Assembly (NCBI RefSeq): GCF_025602895.1
Contig: NW_026516212.1
Location: 434,001 to 498,000 of the forward strand
DNA length: 64,000 bases
DNA from: Polychytrium aggregatum
Lineage: Eukaryota > Chytridiomycota > Chytridiomycetes > Polychytriales
Direction: 5' to 3'
Shown here: positions 1 to 9,172 of the stretch, piece after piece
Numbering within the stretch: the first letter of the stretch is position 1
How the letters are laid out: every line of letters starts with the position of its first letter
Position numbers and translations under genes: made by a program
Notes under the pieces: generated by a model
The model's database searches: none
Told to the model about the DNA's origin: nothing
Seen by the model: the letters and a program-made list of their open reading frames with translations, nothing else

Positions 1-206
1 GTACATACCGGAGCCAGACACAGAAGAGGAGGGAGGGGGAGGACATCGAGAAAGTGAGTCTAGCAGCTCAGGAAGAAGGGAGGGGAGAGGTTGGATGCTT
101 AGAAGTGTGCTGGTGGATCGATCCGGCTGGGATATACAACCAGAGTATCCATCAATGTTACGCTGAATGTTGGAGGGGGGAGAACTCGCAAATGGCGGCT
201 CGCTGC

Positions 207-2012
207 CTAGATTCGCTGGATCAGAACCTGGATCTCGTTCGCCTCGAGGGCCTCAGCAACCTCGGGATGCAGCGCAGCGTCGGGGATCAGACCGCGCTCG
301 GAGAGATCCAGGAGCAGAGCCTTGGTCTCGACAGCGTTGTTTTCCTTTTGGAGACCCTTGAGGAGCTCGTTGTACTCGGTCACACGCTGCTCCTGGCTTG
401 AATAGGGCAGCGGCGAGGTCAGGGCCTTGAAGAAGACCTCCTTGGCCTTGGTAACGTTGTTGGCTGCGACAGAGGTGCGGATCCACTGGGCGTAGGTCTC
501 TCGCGCGATCGGGACGTGGGCTTGCTCGAGCTTCTCGATCATGGACTCGCCCTCCTTGACCTTGCCGTCGTTGAAGAGCAACAGCGGCACGACGGGCAGG
601 ATGACCTCGTCCGAGGGCGACACAGTGGCAAGGCGACCCTTGCCCAGCTGCTGATACAGGCCCTTGGCGGCATCCAAATGGGGGGTCGAGGCCGTCAGGA
701 ACGACTCGAGCAACAGCGCAACGATACGCGGCAGCTGCTCGGCGGGAGCGTATGCCAGCTGCAGCATGTCCAAGAGATAGTCGGTGTGCTTGTCGGCGTG
801 GAACTCGGCCAGCGGCGCGATGAGGGTCCGGTTCAGCGGCTTGTGCTTCAGGATCGATACGACATGTCGCCAAGCAACGCCTGCCTGCGGCGGCTTCTGC
901 GAGACATAGCCGCGGATCAGGGCAGCGTCCATCTCGTCGGCCGTCTTCCACCCTCGGACGTGTTCTTTCTTGTGGTAGTATCGCAGAGCCGAGGTCATGC
1001 CGTCGACTCGGGCACACACGCTGATCAGCGAGGTCAGGCACTTGGGCGAGGCCGGCACGAGCTTGGCCCGCATCGTGCGGTAGGTCTCGATGGCCAGCGA
1101 CAGGTTGTTGCGGGCATCCAGGGCCTCGAATAGGCCTTCCCACGCCGCAGGCGGCGCAGGCTGGGTCGAGATCTTTTCAAACTTGCGCATGTACTGGTAG
1201 GCATGTGTCACACGGCCCAGCTTGCCATAGCCGCTGATGATGGCAGCGTAGGTGTCGGCGATCTGGGGATGCGACGGCGGGAGCTTCTGGAGAAGCGCCA
1301 CAGCATCGTCCAGGGCGCCGTCGAGAGCGAGTGCCTGCGCAGCGAGTGCAAGCGTCTCGTCGTTGGGCTGGACGCCGGCCTTGACCATGTTGCCATAAAT
1401 GATGGTTGCATGACGATGGTGTTGGATGCGCACGAGCGACTCGATCAGGGCGTTGTAAAGCTCGACCGAGAGCTGGCCATTGCTGTGCTCCTTGACCGAG
1501 TGGGCATACTGGAGCGCGGCACCGACATCATTTCCAATGAGCGCGAATGCCTGGATCAGGAGGGCATGCAGCTCTGTGGTGACCTTGATGCCATTCGCGC
1601 TCAGATCAGCCTGGATGTGGTCGATGGCCTGCTTGTTGCCGGTGCCGGGGTGTCTGGCGAGGCATCGCAGGAGGCCGACCAGATCGCCAGACGACAGGCG
1701 CTTCTTTTGTGCCTCGTTCTCACGGATGGACGAGTACGACGCCAAGGCGAGCTGGGCGTCGTCGATGGCGATGTAGTTCTGGAGGACAATCAGCGGATCC
1801 GCAGCCGGCGATGCCGTGGAGCCTGGCAGTGGTTTTTGCAGATATGGGTTTGCGGCATTGTAGACCTGGGCCTCTTTGGGACATTTGCCGATGAAGCTTC
1901 GGGTTAATGAGGGCCGACAGAAGACTGCAGCGGCGGCAGGTGAGAACGGGAGTACCGGGCGAGCGAGACTGAGCGACCGGGCGACCGGGCGAAGGATGAA
2001 CGAAGGACGCAT
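207..2012 (-). CDS. Pentatricopeptide-repeat protein, probably mitochondrial
   Basis: Single-exon gene of about 601 aa. The body consists of helical hairpin repeats of PPR type, for example around 'LYNALIESLVRIQHHRHATI' and 'TYAAIISGYGKLGRVTHAYQ', with the typical 'Y..li.g..k.g....A' spacing. PPR proteins bind organellar RNA and act in processing or translation in mitochondria. The reading frame stays open to 2249, but I chose the ATG at 2012 because the protein then begins 'MRPSFILRPVARSLSLARP', an Arg/Ser/Ala-rich stretch without acidic residues that looks like a mitochondrial targeting peptide. It is transcribed divergently from eL34. Which RNA it binds cannot be told. The family is clear; the start is less certain. 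Confidence 0.8.
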   Translation of the reverse strand: MRPSFILRPVARSLSLARPVLPFSPAAAAVFCRPSLTRSFIGKCPKEAQVYNAANPYLQKPLPGSTASPAADPLIVLQNYIAIDDAQLALASYSSIRENEAQKKRLSSGDLVGLLRCLARHPGTGNKQAIDHIQADLSANGIKVTTELHALLIQAFALIGNDVGAALQYAHSVKEHSNGQLSVELYNALIESLVRIQHHRHATIIYGNMVKAGVQPNDETLALAAQALALDGALDDAVALLQKLPPSHPQIADTYAAIISGYGKLGRVTHAYQYMRKFEKISTQPAPPAAWEGLFEALDARNNLSLAIETYRTMRAKLVPASPKCLTSLISVCARVDGMTSALRYYHKKEHVRGWKTADEMDAALIRGYVSQKPPQAGVAWRHVVSILKHKPLNRTLIAPLAEFHADKHTDYLLDMLQLAYAPAEQLPRIVALLLESFLTASTPHLDAAKGLYQQLGKGRLATVSPSDEVILPVVPLLLFNDGKVKEGESMIEKLEQAHVPIARETYAQWIRTSVAANNVTKAKEVFFKALTSPLPYSSQEQRVTEYNELLKGLQKENNAVETKALLLDLSERGLIPDAALHPEVAEALEANEIQVLIQRI

Positions 2013-2311
2013 GATCGGCGACAGGATCGGCGACAGGATCGGCGAGGAATTCGGCACGGGAACGAAGGGGGCCTGGTAGGCGAAAGCGCTTCGGAGAGCT
2101 TGGATAGACCGCTTGGAAAGAGAGCCTCGACGAGTGCTCCGGACGCGGATCGAGGGGGAAGCTGATGCGAGCAATGACCTCGATCGGGGCTTGGCTGCGA
2201 AAACAGGACTTTGCCGATCTGATCTGGCCGGCGGCAGAAAAAAAGACAAAAACGAGAGACGCGGATACGCTTAGGTAATCGGCTGCGGGCACAAAGCCGG
2301 GACGGCTCTCG

Positions 2312-2313
<2 letters not shown>

Positions 2314-2364
<51 letters not shown>
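2314..2364. repeat. (GT)n microsatellite
   Basis: Fifty-one bases of uninterrupted GT dinucleotide in the 5' flank of the PPR gene. A second GT run lies at about 11900-11937. Confidence 0.95.
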
Positions 2365-2365
<1 letters not shown>

Positions 2366-2550
2366 CAGGGCTGCTCCGGAGCCCTAGGGTTGCGGGACAC
2401 CTCCGGCTAGGGCTGTGCACCCCCTCCCGCCCCGCTCTGTGCGCACAGTAATGTGCACCAGGACCGCATTTCGCTATTCTCTCCTCCTTTTCGAATCCAT
2501 TCAGGGACCCTTGACCCACCTACAGGTAGAGTATCGACACGGACGGACAG

Positions 2551-2632
2551 GCATCCACCAAGGCATCCATCGATGCATCCATCGATGCATCCATCCACCC
2601 ATCCATCCATCCGTCCATGCGCCCGCCCGCCC
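2551..2632. repeat. CATC-rich imperfect tandem repeat
   Basis: Repeated 'catccatc' and 'catcgatg' units degrade into 'catccgtccatgcgcccgcc'. It lies about 300 bases upstream of the eL34 start. Confidence 0.85.
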
Positions 2633-2939
2633 ATCCGTTCGCCTCGGCGATGTCGTCACTCTTTGAGCAAGTCGAACCAAGCGAGATATTATCCGGCGCT
2701 CTTCGAACCGCACCTTCCCGAGAGTCAACAATTTTGGATACCCGCAACGATGTCGATATTCCCGGACCTGCGTCGATACGCTGTGCATCACGGACTCGAC
2801 CGAACGGATGGGCGGCACTCTGACGAAACACAACCGGCGGCATGTGTTTGGGCGATATCGATCGAGCGGCAACGGCAACGGCAGACTCTGATCCGGCACG
2901 TCCGCCAACACACACTTCCCCCCCATCACAGCAGTCATC

Positions 2940-3850
2940 ATGGCCCAACGTGTTACCTACCGCCGCCGTCTCTCTTACAACACCAAGTCCAACAAGGGCC
3001 GTGTTGTCAAGACCCCTGGTAACTATCCGTCTCTCATCCCGAACGCCTCATCATCGGAGCAGGCTGGACGCGCAGAAGCATCCCCTCGAAGCTATCTTGC
3101 ATGGATGGCCAGCTAAACCCAGCTTCTCCTTCACCGTCAAGGTGGCAAGCTCGTTTTCCACTACACCACCAAGAAGGCCTCCTCCCCCAAGTGCGGTGAC
3201 TGCGGTGTTGCTCTTCCTGGCGTAAGTATACGGGGCCGCTGGATCTCGGCGATTTCCGACGACAAGACGGGACATTTTCATTGGACGAACGACGCGGAGC
3301 GGACCAACCAAGCAAAGATGGCTCGTTCTAAGGCTGTGTTGCACCCGGACAAGCAGTGCCGATCACGAGTGGCAGTCCCATAAGCACCGTCGGCCAACAC
3401 CGTTTTTTCTTTTCTATTTCCAAAGCTCCCTGCCCTCCGCCCCACTGCCTACGCTCGCATCTCCAAGCGCCAAAAGCACGTCTCTCGTGCCTACGGTGGC
3501 AGCCGATGCGCTACCTGCGTCCGCTCTCGGTATGTAGCATCATGGGAACGCTGGAGGCCGGTTGTCTGCATAGCGGGCTGATCGCGAACGCACTGAGTCC
3601 TTTTGGATCGCTTGGACACCCACATCGCACTGCTTGTGAACCCTACCCGGCCTGGATCTTGAATCGGCTCCCAAATCGGCTCCCGGCGCACACTGACACC
3701 CACACGCCTGTGGTCTGCTTGCACAGCATCGTCCGCGCCTTCCTGATCGAGGAGCAGAAGATCGTCAAGAAGGTCCTCAAGACCCAGCAGGCCGAGGCCA
3801 AGAAGGCCGCCCCCAAGCCCAAGAAGGCTGCTCCCAAGAAGAAGAACTAA
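2940..3850 (+). CDS. RPL34: 60S ribosomal protein eL34
   Basis: Four exons (2940-3018, 3142-3221, 3426-3529, 3727-3850) join in frame to 128 aa. The first exon gives '[20 protein letters not shown]' and the second contains '[10 protein letters not shown]'. The third contains '[20 protein letters not shown]' and the CATC pair, completing the four-cysteine zinc site of eL34. The C-terminus is a Lys/Ala/Pro tail. All introns have GT-AG ends. The protein is a structural part of the large ribosomal subunit and its length matches the family. High transcription is expected, from a promoter shared divergently with the PPR gene. Confidence 0.97.
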
Positions 3851-4851
3851 GTTCTCCCTTCTGCGACGACCATTGCAAGGAAAACCTACCCGGGTGAACA
3901 CCCCCGACCAGCGCTTTTTGTAAGTTTTGCACCTGTTGAGCAAAGGTAAAGGTGCAGCAGGCCCAATCCCAGCGACTGTCGTACTGATTCCGTGTTCGCT
4001 GTGCCTCCCCAATGTGCTCGATATGCGTTCTCTGTCGGCGGGTTTCTTGCCTTTGATCGACGTGGACTGCGACATGTCTGGATTGCATGCACATGCACAT
4101 GCACAACAAAAACAGTTGCAATGTGGTGGTGTATATGTAGAAAAGGACCAATACATTTGATGCTTGGGTGACTGACTGCATCGCAATGAACTGGCTCCAT
4201 TGTATCCACATCGATACTGGCCAGCGACGCTGTCTCGTTGGTTGGACCGTGCCGTGCGCTGTGTTGTTTCCCGCAGATGGCGCCGAGATACAGCCAGCTG
4301 TTGGTGGGGCTCGGAGGCCGACCGCTGGCTCGCTTAAACACCATCATCCGCCCAGATCCGCCCAGATCTGCCCAGCCCGCCCGGATCATGCATGACCGGC
4401 CGTCACAGCCAAGCGGCCGATCTTGGCTCCCCGCCCAGGCCCAGATCCAAGTGTGTCTGTATCCTGCATGCCGCTCCATCGTCGCACCACCAGCAATGCC
4501 CCGTGTTCATCCTGACAACCGGCCAGGGTTTCCACATGAGCGCCAAGACCGCGATTGGCCACGGCGGCTTTTGGGGGGCAGGGGCCAAAGCGGGCCGATC
4601 GCGGATTGCCGGTCGTGAGCCCCATAAAGTCTCCGTTCCAGCAGCTTGTCCTGGGCCCACAGTCTCTCTTTTGTGCTTGGCCAGCACTCCCCTTTCGCCA
4701 TGAGCACCCCAACATCAGGTGGGTCCCGGCTGCTGCCCTCAGGAATCTCGTCCCTTGGAGGACATGCCACACTTGGTCACGCAGCCCGACTTGCTTGCTG
4801 CCGATCCACAGAGTGCGTCCCAGCTGCCGCTTTCCTGACCCGCCGCCCGTT
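3851..4851. other. Intergenic, no gene seen
   Basis: About 1 kb between the eL34 stop and the PAQR start. It holds the eL34 3' region and the promoter of the next gene. Open frames here overlap one another on both strands and have no recognisable content. Confidence 0.5.
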
Positions 4852-5490
4852 ATGTCGGCGATCCTCGACTGCCCAGTCTATTCCCGCAAAGGCGACAAAA
4901 CCGGCATGTCTCACATCACCAAGATCGAAAGCATCTCGCACTCTGAGCCAGTCGACCGCCATGAGGACAGCGAGCCCACCCAGGACGGGCGCTCCCACCA
5001 ACTCGTCGATGAAGACGAATCGCCCACCAACACCACCGCCGACCTTGCGGGCAGCATCAGCAAAACCGTCTCGCGCAGCGAGATGCCAGCTTGGTACCAG
5101 GACAACATCTACATCTTCACGGGCTACCGCCGTATCTGCTACTCGTACAAAGCCTGTGCCCAGTCGTTGTTCTACATCCACAATGAAACCGGCAACGTCT
5201 ATTCGCACCTGATCGGCGCCGTGCTCTTCCTGGCCCTCTTTGGATACACCCTCTACCGAGCCATCCCCGTCGTCGACACCGCAAAGTGGAGCGACGTTAC
5301 GGTGCTGGTCATCTTTATCCTGAGCGCGATCGGCTGTCTGGCGCTGTCGACATTCTTCCACCTGTTCTGCTGCCACTCCGAGAAGGTCTCAGTGGCCTGG
5401 AACAAGGCCGACTATGTGGGCATCGTCTTTTTGATTGTGTAAGTCGTCGCTTGCCGCAGGCAGTAGTGCGTATCCACATTGCCACCAGTT

Positions 5491-5523
<33 letters not shown>

Positions 5524-6682
5524 CTGTTCTCGCTGTAGCGTCGCTCCGTGCACTGGCTGCTCCCATGCATTGAGCGAATGCTGATCGTAACTGTCATCGA
5601 CATGGATTCTTCCCCAGCGGATCCTTCGTCCCTGCCCTTTACTATGGTAGGTGCAGCCGCTTGTAGCCGCTTGTAGCGCCTTGTGGGTCCTTCAAGCAGC
5701 TGAATCGAGGTCCGATTCTTGCCTTTGGCCTCCTCAGCATTCTACTGCCAGACTACTTTCCAAGCTGTTTACATTACCTCGATGGTCGTCCTCGGAACTG
5801 GAACGGTATGGCCTGTCCCGCCCTGTGCTGCCCTCGACCCACTGTGGGTGCATCTGTGCGTTTTCTTCCACCGGATCGGTCACAGGGAATGCATGCTGTC
5901 GAGTTACTAAGATCCATAGCATTCCTCAGATCGTCATCAGCGTCTCCAAGCACTTCAGCCGTCCCCAATACCGACAAACCCGTGCTATTCTGTTCACATC
6001 GCTCGGTTTGTCGGGAATCATTCCTGTTCTGCACACGACGATTGCCTCTGGGGTAAGTGTCCGAGCTTTCCGCTGCGATTGCCCCCTTGGGCCATCTCGA
6101 TCGCACCGATGAGGCCGACCTGTGGTGTCGCACGCCACGACTCCATTCATTATCAACACCAACTCACTCGATACCGACATGGCCCCGCGTCGCTTGCATC
6201 GTCTGATATCGCTCGATCTGATATCGTCCGCACTCTGCTCTCGCAGGCGCTGTTTGCGGAGCGCTCCATGTCGCTCTCGTCGGTCATTACTGAGGGCGTT
6301 CTCTACGTCGCTGGAGCTTTCATCTACGCCTCGCGTGTTCCCGAGCGGTGGTTTCCCGGAAAGTTTGACTTTTGGGTACGTTTCCTACTCCCATCATGAG
6401 GCTTTCCAAGGCAGAGTGGCCGGACCGAAGCAATTTGACTTGCAGCTGAATCTCACGCTGCGCCAAACTGTGGTTGCATCGTGGCCTTGGTCGTGGTCGA
6501 TTCAACTCACAGCCGCTCACTTTTCGCCGCCTCAGTTCCATTCGCATCAAATCTTCCATATCCTCGTTGTTTCCGCTGCTGTCGTGCATTACCGCGGCAT
6601 GATTGCGGCGTACACTTGGTGGCACCAGATGAACCCGCAGTGCCTGACTTCGATGGACCAGCTTGTGCATAGTGTGGCCTGA
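4852..6682 (+). CDS. PAQR / adiponectin-receptor-like seven-TM protein (hemolysin-III/IZH family)
   Basis: Six exons (4852-5438, 5618-5646, 5738-5805, 5930-6052, 6247-6375, 6536-6682) join in frame to 360 aa. A polar N-terminus of about 80 residues is followed by 'WYQDNIYIFTGYRRICYSYK', 'NETGNVYSHLIGA' and seven hydrophobic segments. The family's metal ligands are visible: His in 'STFFHLFCCHS', Asp in 'NKADYVGI', and the C-terminal pair in 'FHSHQIFHILVVSAAVVHY'. Known members are ceramidase-like membrane proteins or, in yeast (IZH genes), zinc and sterol homeostasis factors. Exon 2 is only 29 nt, and intron 1 contains a CTGTCC hexamer repeat. The start at 4852 begins 'MSAILDCPVYSRKGDK'; a longer in-frame extension upstream looks unlike protein. 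Confidence 0.9.
5490..5523. repeat. (CCTGTC)n hexamer repeat in a PAQR intron
   Basis: About five and a half tandem copies inside intron 1. Confidence 0.9.
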
Positions 6683-7182
6683 GTTTGCCTGTCCCTGGTT
6701 GCTCTTGCGATACCTGAATCTTCATCTGAACCTTCTCCGCCCTTGCCTCTGCTCGCGCTGCCCTTGGCGGGTGTCGGTGCACCGCTCTGCATTCTTGATG
6801 CGCTGTGCTTGGCTTTCATGAGACTCGTACTCCGTAGAACACAGCTTTTCCATATTCTCCGTTACTCAAGGGAATCAGGAGCGAGACCCTATCGAAAGAC
6901 ACGGTGGTGGATGTGGCGGATGGGTTCGTGTGTATTCGGAGATCTGGAAGAAGGTGGTCCGGCCCACTTTTGTGAAAGCTGCAAACTGAAGCCACTTTCC
7001 CAGGAGTGGGGAAGCACACGCCATCGTGGAAGCGAACCCATGAAGCAGACAAGATATCCCATGGCAAAAGACACAGGCGTTTTTCCTTTGAAGCCGTCGA
7101 CAGTCATCGCGAAAACACTCGGTTGAGGGGTGGAGGCAGGGCATGGAGGGACACCGGCGTTGAGTGAAGCCAGGTCCGATAG

Positions 7183-7213
<31 letters not shown>

Positions 7214-7228
7214 CGCAGCTGGGCGACT
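6683..7228. other. Convergent 3' intergenic region
   Basis: It separates the ends of the PAQR (+) and PDAP1-like (-) genes and ends in a short CCAGAG tandem repeat. No gene is recognisable. Confidence 0.5.
7181..7214. repeat. (AGCCAG)n hexamer repeat
   Basis: Five to six copies directly 3' of the PDAP1-like stop codon. Confidence 0.9.
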
Positions 7229-8257
7229 TTATTTCTTGCCCAGGCGGGAGGAGATGACGGACTTGCTGGATGCGAGTGACTCGGCCTTGGATGCCTTCAC
7301 CTGAGCCTTGGCTGGATGAGGACATCGGGGGGCGGTTGCCAGACAGAGGGAGCATCCGTAATTAGTGGTGCGCTTTCCCCAGGTCAGGGTGCGGCGGGCG
7401 CAGGACATCATTCCCTTACCAGCTTCCTCGGCCTTCTTCTTGGCGGCCTCTTCGCGCTGTTTGCGGATGATGGCCAGGCGGGCCAGATCGGCACGGGCTT
7501 GGTCGGTCTTGCCCTCGGCCTGGGCCTTCCAGAACTCGGCCTTCTTGCGCTCCCGCTCGATCTCCTCACTTTAGGGGCCAAAAAATCGAGGGTGTAAGGT
7601 TCTGCGTCCGTCAACTGCGCTGGTCTTGAGCTGCCGCTGTTCAAGCGCTTGAACAAGATATTGCTGCAGGGACGCTGGCTATCGTCGCCTAACCAACGAC
7701 CGGACGGATCAGGCCAGCAAACTGGCCAGCAAACTGACCAGCAAACAGCCCTTGGCTCGAGATACTCACCGCTCTCGTCGGCTCAGCTCCACGGGGCCGG
7801 ACGAACCAAGGTCCGACAGCTTGACGTTCTTCTGGGTAGCACGGTTGGGGTTGATGATTTCACTCGAGGGAATGATCTCGGCGGGCCGTCGCTCAGACTC
7901 GTTTTCGGAATCTTCCTCGTCACCAGAATTGTCCGGACCAGCACCAGGGTTTTCGCGGGGCTGTCGGGCCAGACGGAAAGCGCTCTTGTCAGAAATTGTG
8001 GGGAAGGATCCTGGCAGGAACAAGCTCGCAGCGGCTTGCGCACCACTACGAGCTCCCGCTCAGACACAGAGCGACCGACCCGTAGGTCGATTCAGGCTCC
8101 AGGAAGCGCTTCTGGAATTTTGCTGTTGCTGCGGACAGATGCAAACCTCGTCCCAGAAGGACTCGTCGTCATTTCTGGAGAACCGGGAGGGGGTCGACGG
8201 ACCCTTTCCGCCGCGCTTGCTCTTGGTCTGCTTGCTCTTGTTGCCGCCGATGGTCAT
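7229..8257 (-). CDS. PDAP1/PP28-like 28 kDa heat- and acid-stable phosphoprotein
   Basis: Minus-strand gene with at least four exons. It starts at 8257 with '[19 protein letters not shown]'. The second exon ends at 7770 and carries an acidic stretch followed by '[18 protein letters not shown]' and 'ELSRRERE'. Exon 7568-7420 gives '[20 protein letters not shown]' and exon 7311-7229 ends '...ISSRLGKK'. The order Lys-rich start, acidic patch, 'NPNR', 'LSRREREEIE', '[18 protein letters not shown]' is that of PDAP1/PP28, a casein-kinase-II substrate of poorly defined function found across eukaryotes. The junction of exons 1 and 2 is unsettled. The cleanest choice joins 'SFWDE' (donor near 8152) to 'SAFRLARQ' (acceptor near 7990). 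Other junctions are GT-AG and in frame. Confidence 0.85.
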
Positions 8258-9172
8258 GGCTGGATCGTGAGCTGTCCTGGATGATGGTGAAATCTGGCCG
8301 GGAGTGGAGCGACGGTTGCCTCATATCACTATCAATTTTTTCCGTCCCCCTCGCGGCTGCTCATCTCGGTCACCTGAAAGTCACGTTGGATGTGGCGCAG
8401 CAAAAGTTGGAATCCGGCCATGGTCGGTTGACGGCATTTGGTATCGTCTTGAGCCGATTGACGGTGGTGGTGGGCAATTGGTGTGGAGGAATGACCAATT
8501 GTATCATTGTTGGAAGCTCCACTCCGATTGCGGACAAGGACCACCACCATCTGAATCTCTCTGGTTGGAAACCTAGTCAAGCGTGGCTGTGTGTCAGCGA
8601 GATGACATGATCGTTTGGCTATCAGGCAAGACTCACCTTGACAAGATGTCTTCCCACGATTGATTGAGCGAGCGATGCGTTTCTGGATCTGAATCGAGGA
8701 CGCCACTGTGAGCATCTCTGCCAGCCCAAAATGCGCTGGTTTTGAGGAGATTCCTTCTTCCCCAAGGGCAGAGCTGTCACGAACCGCGTTCCCACGCCCG
8801 GTGGATGGTTTCATGGGCGCCCCAACCCGTGTCCTGTTTCCTTGATGTGCAAGGTTGGGTAAGGCACTGACATGAAACCTCCCGGCGGGCGAGGGAAACG
8901 TTCGGATCTAATCTCCCCCCGTCGCAGATAACCAATCTCCCTTGTAGTGGAAGAAAAATCTGCGGCGAACAAGGACGGCGTTTAGAGATATAAACGAGGT
9001 GCTGTGGCCTCAGAACCAGCACCTCACCTTGCCTCTTGTATCCTGCCCTTAGGCTATTGAATACACTCCCCTTCGTCCTACGACCGTCCGTTCGACTACC
9101 ATCAGCTGTCTGGTGCCAAAGTCCAGCTCCGTTCCTGACAAGAACCAGCCATCGCTGCTATTTTCTCGCCAG
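8258..9172. other. Intergenic region upstream of the Fanzor locus
   Basis: It holds the PDAP1-like promoter (-) and the left flank of the Fanzor element. On the minus strand between 8332 and 8760 there are two open stretches separated by a plausible GT-AG intron (donor near 8637). They could be a 5' UTR exon or a small unidentified gene. I could not locate an inverted repeat marking the left end of the element. Confidence 0.35.

Larger units (their letters stand above)
2013..2939. promoter_or_regulatory. Divergent intergenic region between the PPR gene and eL34
   Basis: About 0.9 kb lie between two start codons pointing away from each other, so it must hold both promoters. It contains a (GT)n microsatellite and a CATC-rich minisatellite. 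I see no convincing core-promoter motif and no other gene. Confidence 0.5.

Noticed and set aside
8332-8814. 160-codon minus-strand frame upstream of the PDAP1-like gene
   Set aside because: A possible splice pair exists inside it, but no homology is recognisable; it may be 5' UTR. Not called as a gene.
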